A program made the translations under genes and the position numbers. Shown here piece after piece: positions 17,917-26,470 of a DNA stretch of 64,000 bases. Position 1 is the first letter of the stretch; each line of letters opens with the position of its first letter. Location of the stretch: contig NZ_CP132910.1 of assembly GCF_030846775.1 (NCBI RefSeq), positions 1,770,001 to 1,834,000 on the forward strand, written 5' to 3'. The stretch comes from Geothrix sp. 21YS21S-2 (GTDB lineage Bacteria > Acidobacteriota > Holophagae > Holophagales > Holophagaceae). The notes beneath the pieces were generated by a model. It did no database searches, was not told where the DNA came from, and saw only the letters and a list, made by a program, of their open reading frames with translations.

Positions 17917-18576
17917 CTACCAGGGGATGGGCTTGCGGTTCCTGAAAAAGCCCCCGTTCGGGCCGTCGGGAGGCAGGGTGGCGAGCCAGATCGGCGTGCC
18001 GGCCCCCTTCTCCGGCGTGAGCGTCGCACCGGGGCCGCCCATGCGCGTGGCCACCCAGCCCGGGCAGCAGGCGTTGATCTTCACGTCGCCGGTGAGGTCA
18101 TGGCTGATCGAGAAGGTGAGGGCGTCCAGCGCGGCCTTGGAGACGGCGTAGGCGAAGGGGCCCGTCAGGCCCTCTCCGAACGAACCCCAGCCCGAGCTCA
18201 GGTTCACGATGCGCCCGTAGCCCCGGGCCACCATCCCCGGCAGCAGCCCCCGGATGAGCGCCAGCGGCCCGAAGACGTGCACCTCGAAGGCCTGCCGCAC
18301 CACCTCCGGCGCCACCTGCAGCGCCGTACCCTCCGGGCACACGCCGGCGTTGTTCACCAGCACGTCCACCGGACCCAGGGCCGCCAGGGCCCAGGCCACC
18401 GAGGCCCCGTCGGCCAGGTCCAGGGGCAGGAAGGTGGAGCCGGGGATTCCTGCGGCGGCGGCCTCGCCCTCGGCCGCGTCCCGGCAGCCCAGCACGACCT
18501 CCAGGCCGAGGGCCGCCAGGCCCCGGGCCGTGGCGAGGCCGATGCCGCGGTTGGCCCCCGTGACCAGGGCCCGCAT
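17917..18576 (-). CDS. Short-chain dehydrogenase/reductase (SDR)
   Basis: NAD(P)-dependent oxidoreductase of 219 residues. The cofactor motif TGANRGIG opens the protein, NNAG follows in the middle, and the catalytic Ser (NLSSGWGSF) and YxxxK (YAVSK) are in place. The carbonyl-reductase-like class is likely, but the substrate cannot be told. The ATG at 18576 is preferred because it overlaps the UspA stop (ATGA) and puts the Rossmann motif at the N-terminus; the open frame continues upstream only as antisense to uspA. Confidence 0.9.
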   Translation of the reverse strand: MRALVTGANRGIGLATARGLAALGLEVVLGCRDAAEGEAAAAGIPGSTFLPLDLADGASVAWALAALGPVDVLVNNAGVCPEGTALQVAPEVVRQAFEVHVFGPLALIRGLLPGMVARGYGRIVNLSSGWGSFGEGLTGPFAYAVSKAALDALTFSISHDLTGDVKINACCPGWVATRMGGPGATLTPEKGAGTPIWLATLPPDGPNGGFFRNRKPIPW

Positions 18577-19004
18577 CAGCGCACCTTCCCCTGCCTCACC
18601 ACCAGCACGTCGCAGGGCGCGTGCTTGACGACCCTCGCCGCGGTCGAACCGAACAGGAGCCGCTCGATGCCCGAATGCCCCACCTGGGCCACCACCAGCA
18701 GCGAGTCCGCGTCGGCCAGGGCCACCAGCTCCTCGGCGGGGCTGCCCCACTTCACCTCCAGGGCCGTGCCCGGGAGATCGGCCACCCACTGCCCGAGGTG
18801 GTCCTTGGCATGGGCCTCCATGGACTGCAGCCAGGCCGGGTCCGGCAGGGCGATCTGGGCCTCGGGCAGCATGGGCGCGGGCGGTTGCAGCACGTGCACC
18901 GCCACCAGGGGCGCCCCGAAGGTCCGGGCCCACGCGGAGGCCTTGCCCAGGGCGGCCCGGGAGGCATCCGAGAAATCCACTCCGACGATCACCCGATTGA
19001 TCAT
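18576..19004 (-). CDS. Universal stress protein UspA family
   Basis: Single Usp domain of 142 residues (VGVDFSDASRAAL start; GHSG...GSTAARV nucleotide-binding loop; HAPCDVLVVR end), of the ATP-binding type by motif. Such proteins are induced in starvation and stress and bind ATP. It is coupled to the SDR gene by an ATGA overlap. The 120-bp gap to the divergent pirin gene holds a good promoter for pirin. Confidence 0.93.
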   Translation of the reverse strand: MINRVIVGVDFSDASRAALGKASAWARTFGAPLVAVHVLQPPAPMLPEAQIALPDPAWLQSMEAHAKDHLGQWVADLPGTALEVKWGSPAEELVALADADSLLVVAQVGHSGIERLLFGSTAARVVKHAPCDVLVVRQGKVR

Positions 19005-19077
19005 GGGGCATCTCCTGGGAACACCTCCAACATAGTCCCGCTGTCAAGCCCGGGCCAGGGAAGTCGGGGGCCGGCCC

Positions 19078-19105
19078 TTGAATTAGATGTTTAAACATGT
19101 ATACT
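19078..19105 (+). promoter_or_regulatory. Sigma-70-like promoter of the pirin gene with an embedded palindrome
   Basis: TTGAAT (19078-19083), 16-bp spacer, TATACT (19100-19105), about 20 bp before the pirin start, in an AT-rich patch of otherwise GC-rich DNA. The spacer contains the perfect 12-bp palindrome ATGTTTAAACAT (19087-19098), well placed for a repressor to block RNA polymerase. Confidence 0.6.
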
Positions 19106-19124
19106 AGTTCCCGGAGGTGGTCCC

Positions 19125-19823
19125 ATGATCATCCTGAGACCCGCGAACGAACGCGGACATTTCAATTTCGGCTGGCTCGACACGCACCACAGCTTCTCCT
19201 TCGGCAACTACCAGGACCCCGCCCACGAGCAGTTCCGGGCCCTGCGGGTCCTGAACGAGGACCGGGTGGAGCCCGGCCAGGGCTTCGGCGCCCACGGGCA
19301 CCGGGACATGGAGATCCTCACTTGGGTGCTCTCGGGCTCCCTGGCCCACGAGGACAGCACCGGCGGACGCCACGCGCTGCCGCCCGGCACCGCCCAGCGC
19401 ATGACCGCCGGCCGAGGCATCCGCCACAGCGAATTCAACGGGTCGGACACCGAGCCGGTGCACTTCCTCCAGATCTGGGTGCTGCCGGAAAGGGCCGGCC
19501 TGGCCCCCGGCTACGAGGAGAAGGCCTTCCCCGCGGAGACGCGGCTCAACCGCTTCGCGCTCCTGGCGAGCCGGGGCGGCCGGGAGGGGTCCCTGCACTG
19601 GAACCAGGATGTCGACCTGTGGACGGCCGTGCTGGAGCCGGGCGCGAGCCTGGAACTCGCCCTGCGGCCCGGCAGGGCCGCCTGGGTGCAGGTGGCGGGC
19701 GGAAGCCTCGACCTGGACGGCGTGGCCATGGCCGCCGGGGACGGGGCCGGGGTCACCGAGGCACCCGGCCTGCGCCTCACGGGGAAGGAGCGGGCCGAGG
19801 TGCTGGTGTTCGACCTGGCTTGA
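19125..19823 (+). CDS. Pirin family protein (YhhW/quercetinase-like)
   Basis: Bicupin protein of 232 residues. The N-terminal cupin carries the pirin metal motif in GAHGHRDMEILTWVL and the downstream RHSEFN, giving the usual His/His/His/Glu site. YhhW-type pirins have quercetin dioxygenase activity in vitro; the physiological role is often redox or stress related. GGAGG sits eight bases before the ATG. It is transcribed from the divergent region shared with uspA and ends only 3 bp from the convergent lipoprotein gene. Confidence 0.93.
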   Translation: MIILRPANERGHFNFGWLDTHHSFSFGNYQDPAHEQFRALRVLNEDRVEPGQGFGAHGHRDMEILTWVLSGSLAHEDSTGGRHALPPGTAQRMTAGRGIRHSEFNGSDTEPVHFLQIWVLPERAGLAPGYEEKAFPAETRLNRFALLASRGGREGSLHWNQDVDLWTAVLEPGASLELALRPGRAAWVQVAGGSLDLDGVAMAAGDGAGVTEAPGLRLTGKERAEVLVFDLA

Positions 19824-19826
19824 AGC

Positions 19827-22800
19827 CTACTTGGGAAGCGCGTCGAGGTTGGATTTCACGGTGACCCTGCGGGGATCGGAAGCCATGCCCGGAATCCGGA
19901 GGAAGTCCTCGTAGCACTCCCGGGCCGTGGGCACGTCGCCGGCCAACCGCGCCAGATCGCCTCTGCGCACCAGGCCGTCGGCCGCCAGCGGCCGGATCCG
20001 GCCCATGACCGGCCCATCGACCGGGATCCTGCTCACGTTGCCAAACTTGACGTACTTCCGGTAGTGCTCCAGGGCCAGGTCCGCGTTGCCCGCCGTCTGC
20101 GCCTGGTCGCCGAGGCCGGCCCAGAGGGGCAGGGCCGCCTTGATCGCGTCTGCGAAGTGCTTCCACTCGGGGTGCTTCTCCGCCATGCCCAGGTACTTCT
20201 CGAGCCTTTCGAGGGCGCCGGCCGGATGGGACGCGACCAGGGCCAGGCCCTTGGTGAAGTGGGTGTTGGCGATGGCTTCCGCCTGGGAGATCGATCCGGT
20301 CCCGGAAGGGCCCCTGGAGGCGCCGGCGCCGCCCCCGGCCCTGGGGTTGTGGGCGGCCTGGGTCGTCCACGCGGGGTTCGGGAGCGCCTCCCGGTAGGGG
20401 AGCAGCGGCGCCGTGACCTGGACGATGGCGTCCCCGCAGGAAAGGGCCAGGTCGTCCTCGGGGGTCACGGCCAGGCCCCGCGGGGCCAGGAGGGGCGAGG
20501 CGAGGGCCTGGCCCGGCTCCGCCCCGGTGAGGTGGTTGACGCCGGGAAGGCCGGCGGCGCACTCGAAGGTCCGGGTGCCCTCCCTCAGGACCCAGACGGC
20601 CCCGTTGGCGGCGTCGGCCAGGAAGAGATTCCCCCTGGAATCGACGGCTGCGGCCTCGATCTCGGGGAACCCGCCCGCGGTCCGTCCGGCCAGGCCGGGG
20701 ACGTTCGCGGCCACCCCGGGCCCGAAGGCGAAGGGCGGACCGTCCGGAATCCAGGCGGGGCCCCCGGGCGCACCTTCCCGGTAGGTGTGGATCATGCAGA
20801 GGTCCTGGTCGCGGTCGGGCAGGACGACGTGGACCCGGTTGTCCCGGCCGATGGCCAGGGACTGGGGCCCGTGGGGCAGGCCGTCGGCCACCGTCTCCAT
20901 GGCGAAGGCCGGGGCGGGTCCGGTGCCGGTGATCCTGCACAGGGTGACCCGCCAGGGGCCGCCGCCGGGGTTGGCCGCCAGGTAGGCCGCGTAGGCCCCT
21001 TCGGCCAGGGGCGCCGGCGCGGCACCCGGCCTGGGGGTCGGGGCCGGCGCCGCGGGGCTGCTGCAGAACGCCACCATGGCCTGCGCGTCCGGAGGATCCA
21101 GGGGGTTCGTGCGCGCCAGGGGGCCCCTGCCCCGGGCGGCGATGTGGACCCCCGCGCCCCCGCGGACGGGGTCCAGGACGTTCAGGACGCGGCCGTTGTC
21201 GATCATCTTGATGCGGGAGCCGCCATCCTCCAGGACGAACATCCGGGCCGAACCGTCCATCGCGATTTCGGTGGGGTTCTTGAACCGGGCGCCGGCGAGG
21301 GGTTCCGGTCCCAGCTGGGCTTCCTTCACCTTGGGGCTGCCGGCGAAGGTGCCCACCGCCCCGGACGGGACGGACCCCAGCCCGCGGAGGGCCACCCGGC
21401 GGATGCAGTTGTTCCCGGCGTCCACCACGTAGGCGTCGCCGGTGGACTGTTCCACCGCGATGCCCCTGGGACCCAGGAACCGGGCCTCGTGCCCCTTGAG
21501 GTGGTCGGCCCAGGGCTTTTCCGGCGTCGGGGTCCAGGGCGCGCCCAGGGAGGTGACGCCGCCGGGAAGGCCCAGGTGGACCCGGCGGATCATGTGCTCG
21601 TCCTGGTCCGCCACCCAGAAGGTTCCCGGGGCGGCGCCCGCTGCGAGCTGCGAGGGCCGGTTGAACCGCGCCTTCAGGGGTTCCGGGTCATCCTGGAAGC
21701 CCGCGTTGACGCGCCCCCTGGCGAGGGCGCCGGCCACGGTCCCGACCTGGCCGGCGGCGACGCTCCCGGCCCCGTCGGGGACGATGGCGACGGTGCGCAG
21801 GCAGTGGTTGTCGCGGTCGGCGACGAGGAGCTCGCCGTTGGCCACCAGGAGGCCGGCGGGGTTCCGGAACCTGGCTCCGGACTCGAGGCTGGAGCCGGGG
21901 CCGTCCTCGTAGCCGGACTTGATCCGGCCGGCGAAGGGCTTCAGCGTCCACAAAGCGTTGACGGGGTCGTCCCGGTCCGAGGCGAGCACCTGGATCACCC
22001 CGTTCTGGTCCCTGGAATCCCCCGCGGCCGTGAGGTCCCACTGGGGCCCCTTCTCCGTGGCGACGAAGACGAACCAGCGGTGGGCGCCGATGGGCGGCGG
22101 GAGCAGAAGCCGCGCAGCCGCGATCGCGACCGGGCGCCTCAGCCTGGGCGTGAGCACGGACCCGTAGAGCGGGTGGGTGTACGGGGCGCTCTCCGGGGCC
22201 AGGAGCCGGGTCTGCCCGTGGACGAAGTCCAGGACCCGGACGCCGTGCTCCAGGTCGGCCACGAAGGCGAAGCCGCCGGCCTCCGCGATGCCCGTGAGCG
22301 TGCCGAAGCGGGCGCCTCCGAAGGTCGTGACGGGTTCGGCCGGGAGCCCCGGATGGAGCGCGGTCGGGGGGAGCTGGGGGGCGGGTGCCGGAGCGGCGGG
22401 GCCCGGGGTGCCCGCGAGGGTGACGGGCGCGGCGCTCCCGTCCGGAGGCATGGCCTTGATGGTGTGGGTGCCGTTGTCGCAGATGAGCAGCACCCCATTC
22501 GCCACAGCCATGGGGCCGGGATTGGCGAAGCGGTCGGGGCTGGCCCCGTGGTCCGGCAGCCGGTACGATCCGGCGAGGCGCTCCACCACGCCGCCCACGG
22601 CGGCGATGCGGCGCAGGGTGGCGTCCGGGCCTTCGGAGATGATCACGTCCCCCCCATGGGCGGCCAGGCCCTTCACGTTGCGCCACCGCCCTTCCCTGGG
22701 GGCGCCGCCCGTCCGGGAATCCCCGTATTCCGGGGCGGGATGGGCCTTCCCGGGGTCCCCCGCCACCACCTCCAGGGACCGCCTGGCCAGGGATATCGTC

Positions 22801-25800
22801 GCCACCTGGTCCGGGGACCCCGGCCGGTCCTGCGCGGTGAGGGTGTAGGCCTGCCGGCGGGTGACGGTCACGTCCGCCCCGCTGGCGCCCGGCGCGAGGG
22901 GCACCTCGGGATCCAGGTCCGGGGAGGAGGCGCGGGCGCCCCCGGCGAGCCTGGCCAGGAGGTTGCGCCTGAGCGACAGGCCCGAGGGCAGGCCCGCGAA
23001 CGTCCAGGAGAGGTGCGTGGAGTCCTGGTCATGGGCCAGGGGGTTCACCGAGGCGGCCAGGGTCAGGCCTCCCAGGGGCACGAAGGGCACCACGGTGTAG
23101 GCCGTGGAAGGGGAAAGCGCCGAATCGTTGGATGTGCCGTCGGAAAGGATGGCGGTCACGGAGACGCTGAAGGCGTAGCTGCCCGGATGGGTGGCGACCC
23201 CCGAGATCCTGCCGGTGCCGGGATCCAGGTCCAGTCCCGGCGGGAGTCCGGGGATCCTGCCGGTGGCGGGATCCGGGCCCATCCCCGGGGTGAAGGGGGT
23301 CAGCAGGACGTACCGGTGGGAGACGGCCTCGGGATCGTCGTTGGCGATGGCCGGGTCCCGGCCGATGGGCAGGTTGTCGTCGAAGTGGAAGTCGTCGTAG
23401 CGAAGGGTCATCGCGGGGCCCGGGTCCACCTGATAGACCAGGTCCGCCGTGCCGGTGCGGTCCCAGTTGCGCGCGGTGATCCGGAAGGGGTAGGTGCCCG
23501 GGACCCGGGGCACGCCGCTGATGCCGCCGGTGGTCGTGTCGAAGTGGAGTCCGGGGGGCAGGTCGCCGGTCCGGGTGAAGACCAGGCCGAACAGAGGGGC
23601 CGCGTTGGCGACGGAGGGGACCTGTTCGGTGAGCCGCTCCCGGGTGCGGCAGACGATCACCCCCGTGCCCGGATAGGACAGGCCGAGCGCGGAACTGTCG
23701 GAAACGACCAGGCTCACGGGGTCGGTCTCCGCCTTGTTGCCGCCCCCGTCGACGACCTCGACGGAGATGGAGGCGATCTCCACCCGGTCGGGCGTCCCCG
23801 AGATCACGCCGGTGGCGGAGTCCCAGGCGAGTCCGCTGGGCAGGGCGCCACGGAGTTCGAACCGCGCGAGGGGCAGGACCGCGTGGGTCACGATGGGGCC
23901 GATGGCGGCGACCGGAACGCCTCGCTTCAACGTCCCGGAGGCGTAGGCGATGCGCAGGGCAGGCACCGCCGTTCCGCCGCCGGCGGCCGGCGTGCTCCCG
24001 GGCCCCGGCGCGGGCGTGCCGCCGGCCGGCGGGGGAGCCCCGCCTCCGGACGGAACCGGATCCGGGTCCGGCGGAACGGCGACGTTTCCGGTGAAGGTGG
24101 CGGACGCGTGGTCGCCAAGGAGGTTGGTGGCCACGCAGGTCAGCACGAAAGCGCCCGGCGCAGGTCCGGAGATGAAGGCCACGGCGGCCCCGGCGCCTCC
24201 GGAGAGGGTTCCCTGCGGCGCCAGGGTCCAGGCGTAGGTCTCCCCCGGGCGGCCGCCGTGCAGCAGTCCCGCCACCTGCGCGGTCGAGGGCGCCACGGTC
24301 GCCGGGGCCAGGATGGTGGGAACGGAGGGGGCGGCCACGACGGCACAGGTTTCCGCCGCCGTGCTGGTGGCCCCGGTGACGGGGTTCCGGGCGGTGCAGG
24401 CGAGGAGGACGTGGTCGGCCTGGGGCGTGAACGCCACCTGCGGCCCGTCCGCCGAGGCCAGGGCGGCGCCCAGGGCGGTCCAGGCGTAGGTCTGGCCGGG
24501 GACGGGGTCCACCACCTCGGCGGCGTGGGGTCCCGCTCCCGCCCGCACCCGGGCGGGGACCGCCAGCCTGGGCGGCTCGAGGGAATAGGGAACGGCGGTC
24601 AGGGTCAGGGCGGTGGGCGCGGACACGTCCCCGGCAAGGTTCGCGGCGCGGCACCGCAGCGTGAAGGGGCCGGGCCTGCGCACGGTGAAGGTGACCAGGG
24701 GGCCCGCGGCCGTGGCCCGGTCCTGGGCGAAGGAGCCCTGGGCCGGGTCCATCTCCCAGTCGTAGGTCACCCCGGCCTGCGGCTCGAGGACGAAGGCGCC
24801 CTGGGGGGCGCCGGCCACGGTGGTCTCCCCGGCCTTCAGCTGCGGGGGGTCGGGAGGATCCAGGATCATCAGGCCGGCGGTGGTGCTCATCAAACCGTCC
24901 TCGCAGGTGACCAGCAGATGGTTCGCGTCGCCCGCGGTGACCGTCACCTCCGGGCCGCTCCCGGAAAGGGTGCCGTTCTTCACCGTCCAGCGGTACGTCG
25001 CCCCCGGGCGCGCGGGGTTGACCCGCACCTTGCAGGCCTTCCCCCGGGTCAGGAAGGCCTGGTCGGCCTGGAGGACCGGCTCCAGGCCGCTGCCCCGCAC
25101 GACCTTCCCCTGGAAGGTGAACACACGCGCCTCGGCGGCGGCCTCCCCGGCGACGCCGCGGGCCTTCACCTCCAGCCGGTAGGTGGAGACCCCGGGTTTC
25201 GCCCGGAAGAGCACCACGTGGGCGGTGGGCCGGGTCCGGGCGCCCAGGAACTCCACCTCCCCGGAGCTCCATTCCACGTCGGTGTTGGCCCGGTTGAACC
25301 AGGCCACGTGGAGGTTGCCCACCCGGGCCACCGCGGGTGCGCTTATGTCAGGCAGGGTGTGGGTGGCCGGGACCACCTCCACCGTGGTCTTCGCGCTGGC
25401 GGTGGCGCCCAGGGCGTTCGTCACCACCAGGGTGTAGGTGGTGTCCGCCCCGGGTGTGACGGTGACGGGGGAACCGCTGGTCACCGCCACGGACCCCGGC
25501 AGGATCCGTCCGGTCCCCCCGGTGAATTCGGGGGTGAGGACGACGGAGGCCCCTGCCCGGATGCGGGCCGGGTCCGCCTTCAGGCTCCGGGCCACCGGCA
25601 GGGGGTGCACCCTGGCCTCGGCCACGTCCATGGCTTCGGGGGCCACCTGGGACTGGACCATGACATGGAACAACCCTTCCTGGAGGGGCGCCTTGTACAC
25701 GCCCCCGGGGGAGACCTCCCCGCCCCCGGGTTCCATGACCCTCCACCGGACGTGGCGGTCGGTGGTCCCCCGCACGGTGAACCCCAGGGCCAGCTCCGTC

Positions 25801-25961
25801 CCGGCGGTCATTTCCGCCGTGCGCGGTTCGACCGTGATGCTGACCTGCTTCGCGGCATGCCGGTACCCGCCGTCCTGGCTGCAGGCGGGGGCCAGGGCGA
25901 GCCCGAGGGCGATCGGCAGGAACCTGAAGGTGGAGGGACGAACGAGGGCGAACGGGAGCAT
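19827..25961 (-). CDS. Giant Ig-like/NHL-repeat lipoprotein (2044 residues)
   Basis: Very large surface or periplasmic protein. The N-terminus has a signal with a probable lipobox ending LAPAC (Cys27). Residues ~40-620 are tandem Ig/PKD-like modules with spaced aromatic motifs such as TYRWTV and TYAWTA. A Pro/Gly-rich linker spans ~624-667. Residues ~670-960 are putative Ig modules with the repeat LPPGL..D..TG.ISGVP. Residues ~1070-1850 hold NHL/beta-propeller repeats (for example VVDAGNNCIRRVAL and VADRDNHCLRTVAI). The last ~160 residues are helical and TPR-like (ALEHYRKYVKFG; ARECYEDFLRIPG). It is probably an adhesion or envelope-scaffold protein. A very long antisense frame runs opposite but is a codon-bias shadow. 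Confidence 0.88.
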   Translation of the reverse strand: MLPFALVRPSTFRFLPIALGLALAPACSQDGGYRHAAKQVSITVEPRTAEMTAGTELALGFTVRGTTDRHVRWRVMEPGGGEVSPGGVYKAPLQEGLFHVMVQSQVAPEAMDVAEARVHPLPVARSLKADPARIRAGASVVLTPEFTGGTGRILPGSVAVTSGSPVTVTPGADTTYTLVVTNALGATASAKTTVEVVPATHTLPDISAPAVARVGNLHVAWFNRANTDVEWSSGEVEFLGARTRPTAHVVLFRAKPGVSTYRLEVKARGVAGEAAAEARVFTFQGKVVRGSGLEPVLQADQAFLTRGKACKVRVNPARPGATYRWTVKNGTLSGSGPEVTVTAGDANHLLVTCEDGLMSTTAGLMILDPPDPPQLKAGETTVAGAPQGAFVLEPQAGVTYDWEMDPAQGSFAQDRATAAGPLVTFTVRRPGPFTLRCRAANLAGDVSAPTALTLTAVPYSLEPPRLAVPARVRAGAGPHAAEVVDPVPGQTYAWTALGAALASADGPQVAFTPQADHVLLACTARNPVTGATSTAAETCAVVAAPSVPTILAPATVAPSTAQVAGLLHGGRPGETYAWTLAPQGTLSGGAGAAVAFISGPAPGAFVLTCVATNLLGDHASATFTGNVAVPPDPDPVPSGGGAPPPAGGTPAPGPGSTPAAGGGTAVPALRIAYASGTLKRGVPVAAIGPIVTHAVLPLARFELRGALPSGLAWDSATGVISGTPDRVEIASISVEVVDGGGNKAETDPVSLVVSDSSALGLSYPGTGVIVCRTRERLTEQVPSVANAAPLFGLVFTRTGDLPPGLHFDTTTGGISGVPRVPGTYPFRITARNWDRTGTADLVYQVDPGPAMTLRYDDFHFDDNLPIGRDPAIANDDPEAVSHRYVLLTPFTPGMGPDPATGRIPGLPPGLDLDPGTGRISGVATHPGSYAFSVSVTAILSDGTSNDSALSPSTAYTVVPFVPLGGLTLAASVNPLAHDQDSTHLSWTFAGLPSGLSLRRNLLARLAGGARASSPDLDPEVPLAPGASGADVTVTRRQAYTLTAQDRPGSPDQVATISLARRSLEVVAGDPGKAHPAPEYGDSRTGGAPREGRWRNVKGLAAHGGDVIISEGPDATLRRIAAVGGVVERLAGSYRLPDHGASPDRFANPGPMAVANGVLLICDNGTHTIKAMPPDGSAAPVTLAGTPGPAAPAPAPQLPPTALHPGLPAEPVTTFGGARFGTLTGIAEAGGFAFVADLEHGVRVLDFVHGQTRLLAPESAPYTHPLYGSVLTPRLRRPVAIAAARLLLPPPIGAHRWFVFVATEKGPQWDLTAAGDSRDQNGVIQVLASDRDDPVNALWTLKPFAGRIKSGYEDGPGSSLESGARFRNPAGLLVANGELLVADRDNHCLRTVAIVPDGAGSVAAGQVGTVAGALARGRVNAGFQDDPEPLKARFNRPSQLAAGAAPGTFWVADQDEHMIRRVHLGLPGGVTSLGAPWTPTPEKPWADHLKGHEARFLGPRGIAVEQSTGDAYVVDAGNNCIRRVALRGLGSVPSGAVGTFAGSPKVKEAQLGPEPLAGARFKNPTEIAMDGSARMFVLEDGGSRIKMIDNGRVLNVLDPVRGGAGVHIAARGRGPLARTNPLDPPDAQAMVAFCSSPAAPAPTPRPGAAPAPLAEGAYAAYLAANPGGGPWRVTLCRITGTGPAPAFAMETVADGLPHGPQSLAIGRDNRVHVVLPDRDQDLCMIHTYREGAPGGPAWIPDGPPFAFGPGVAANVPGLAGRTAGGFPEIEAAAVDSRGNLFLADAANGAVWVLREGTRTFECAAGLPGVNHLTGAEPGQALASPLLAPRGLAVTPEDDLALSCGDAIVQVTAPLLPYREALPNPAWTTQAAHNPRAGGGAGASRGPSGTGSISQAEAIANTHFTKGLALVASHPAGALERLEKYLGMAEKHPEWKHFADAIKAALPLWAGLGDQAQTAGNADLALEHYRKYVKFGNVSRIPVDGPVMGRIRPLAADGLVRRGDLARLAGDVPTARECYEDFLRIPGMASDPRRVTVKSNLDALPK

Positions 25962-25983
25962 GGGGATCCTGAAGGAATCAAAT

Positions 25984-26000
25984 CGATGAATTAATCATCG
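25984..26000. promoter_or_regulatory. Inverted repeat CGATGA-N5-TCATCG upstream of the giant lipoprotein gene
   Basis: A 6-bp inverted repeat around ATTAA, 23-39 bp before the lipoprotein start in an AT-rich pocket. It could be an operator or a leader hairpin. No regulator can be named. Confidence 0.3.
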
Positions 26001-26220
26001 CAGATAGGTCCTTCATACGTGCCGCCGGGAACGCCCTTGTTCCCGCCCGGACCGGAGCGGAGGGATGGGCGCACCTTTTCCCAACCGCGCCTCCACTCCT
26101 CAACGGAACTCCAGGCAATTCCTTCAAGCATAGGGAGATAAGGTGCGCCAGGCCCCGGGTTCATGGTGAAATCGAGCATTCCCTTGAGAATCCCAATCGA
26201 CCCCGCCCGAAGAAGAGACC

Positions 26221-26358
26221 ATGACCGAAAGCCCCTCCACGCCCCTCACCCCCCGGCAGGAATACATCGCCAGCGTCTGCAATGCCTGCGACCGGAACCT
26301 GTTCTGTCCGAGAGCCTACGGCGAAGGCTGTTCCTACCTCCAGGACCTCGCCCCCTGA
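26221..26358 (+). CDS. Tiny Cys-rich ORF (45 residues), hypothetical
   Basis: Short frame with four cysteines in a C-x2-C-x5-C-x7-C pattern (residues 20, 23, 29, 37), preceded by a purine-rich AGAAGAG that may serve as ribosome site. The spacing could bind a metal ion or cluster, but no family is recognised. It stands alone between the lipoprotein gene (divergent) and rarA (convergent). It could be a chance frame; the Cys pattern is the only positive sign. Confidence 0.4.
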   Translation: MTESPSTPLTPRQEYIASVCNACDRNLFCPRAYGEGCSYLQDLAP

Positions 26359-26470
26359 CCTGGAACCTTGCCGGCGCGGGACCTGGAGCGCGGGAAGGGA
26401 TCCGGCCCGGCGGAGCTTGATGGGATGATCCATCCTGCCGCGGCCTCCGGGGCCCGTGGCGGAGGCGGGC

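Noticed and set aside
18577-19098. N-terminal extension of the SDR frame across the UspA region.
   Set aside because: It lacks coding character and would overlap uspA fully; the ATGA overlap at 18576 marks the true start.
20064-25994. A 1976-residue frame on the plus strand opposite the giant lipoprotein gene.
   Set aside because: Its translation is Gly/Arg/Val/His-rich low complexity with no domains, as expected for an antisense frame in GC-rich DNA. The minus frame has a lipobox, Ig and NHL repeats.
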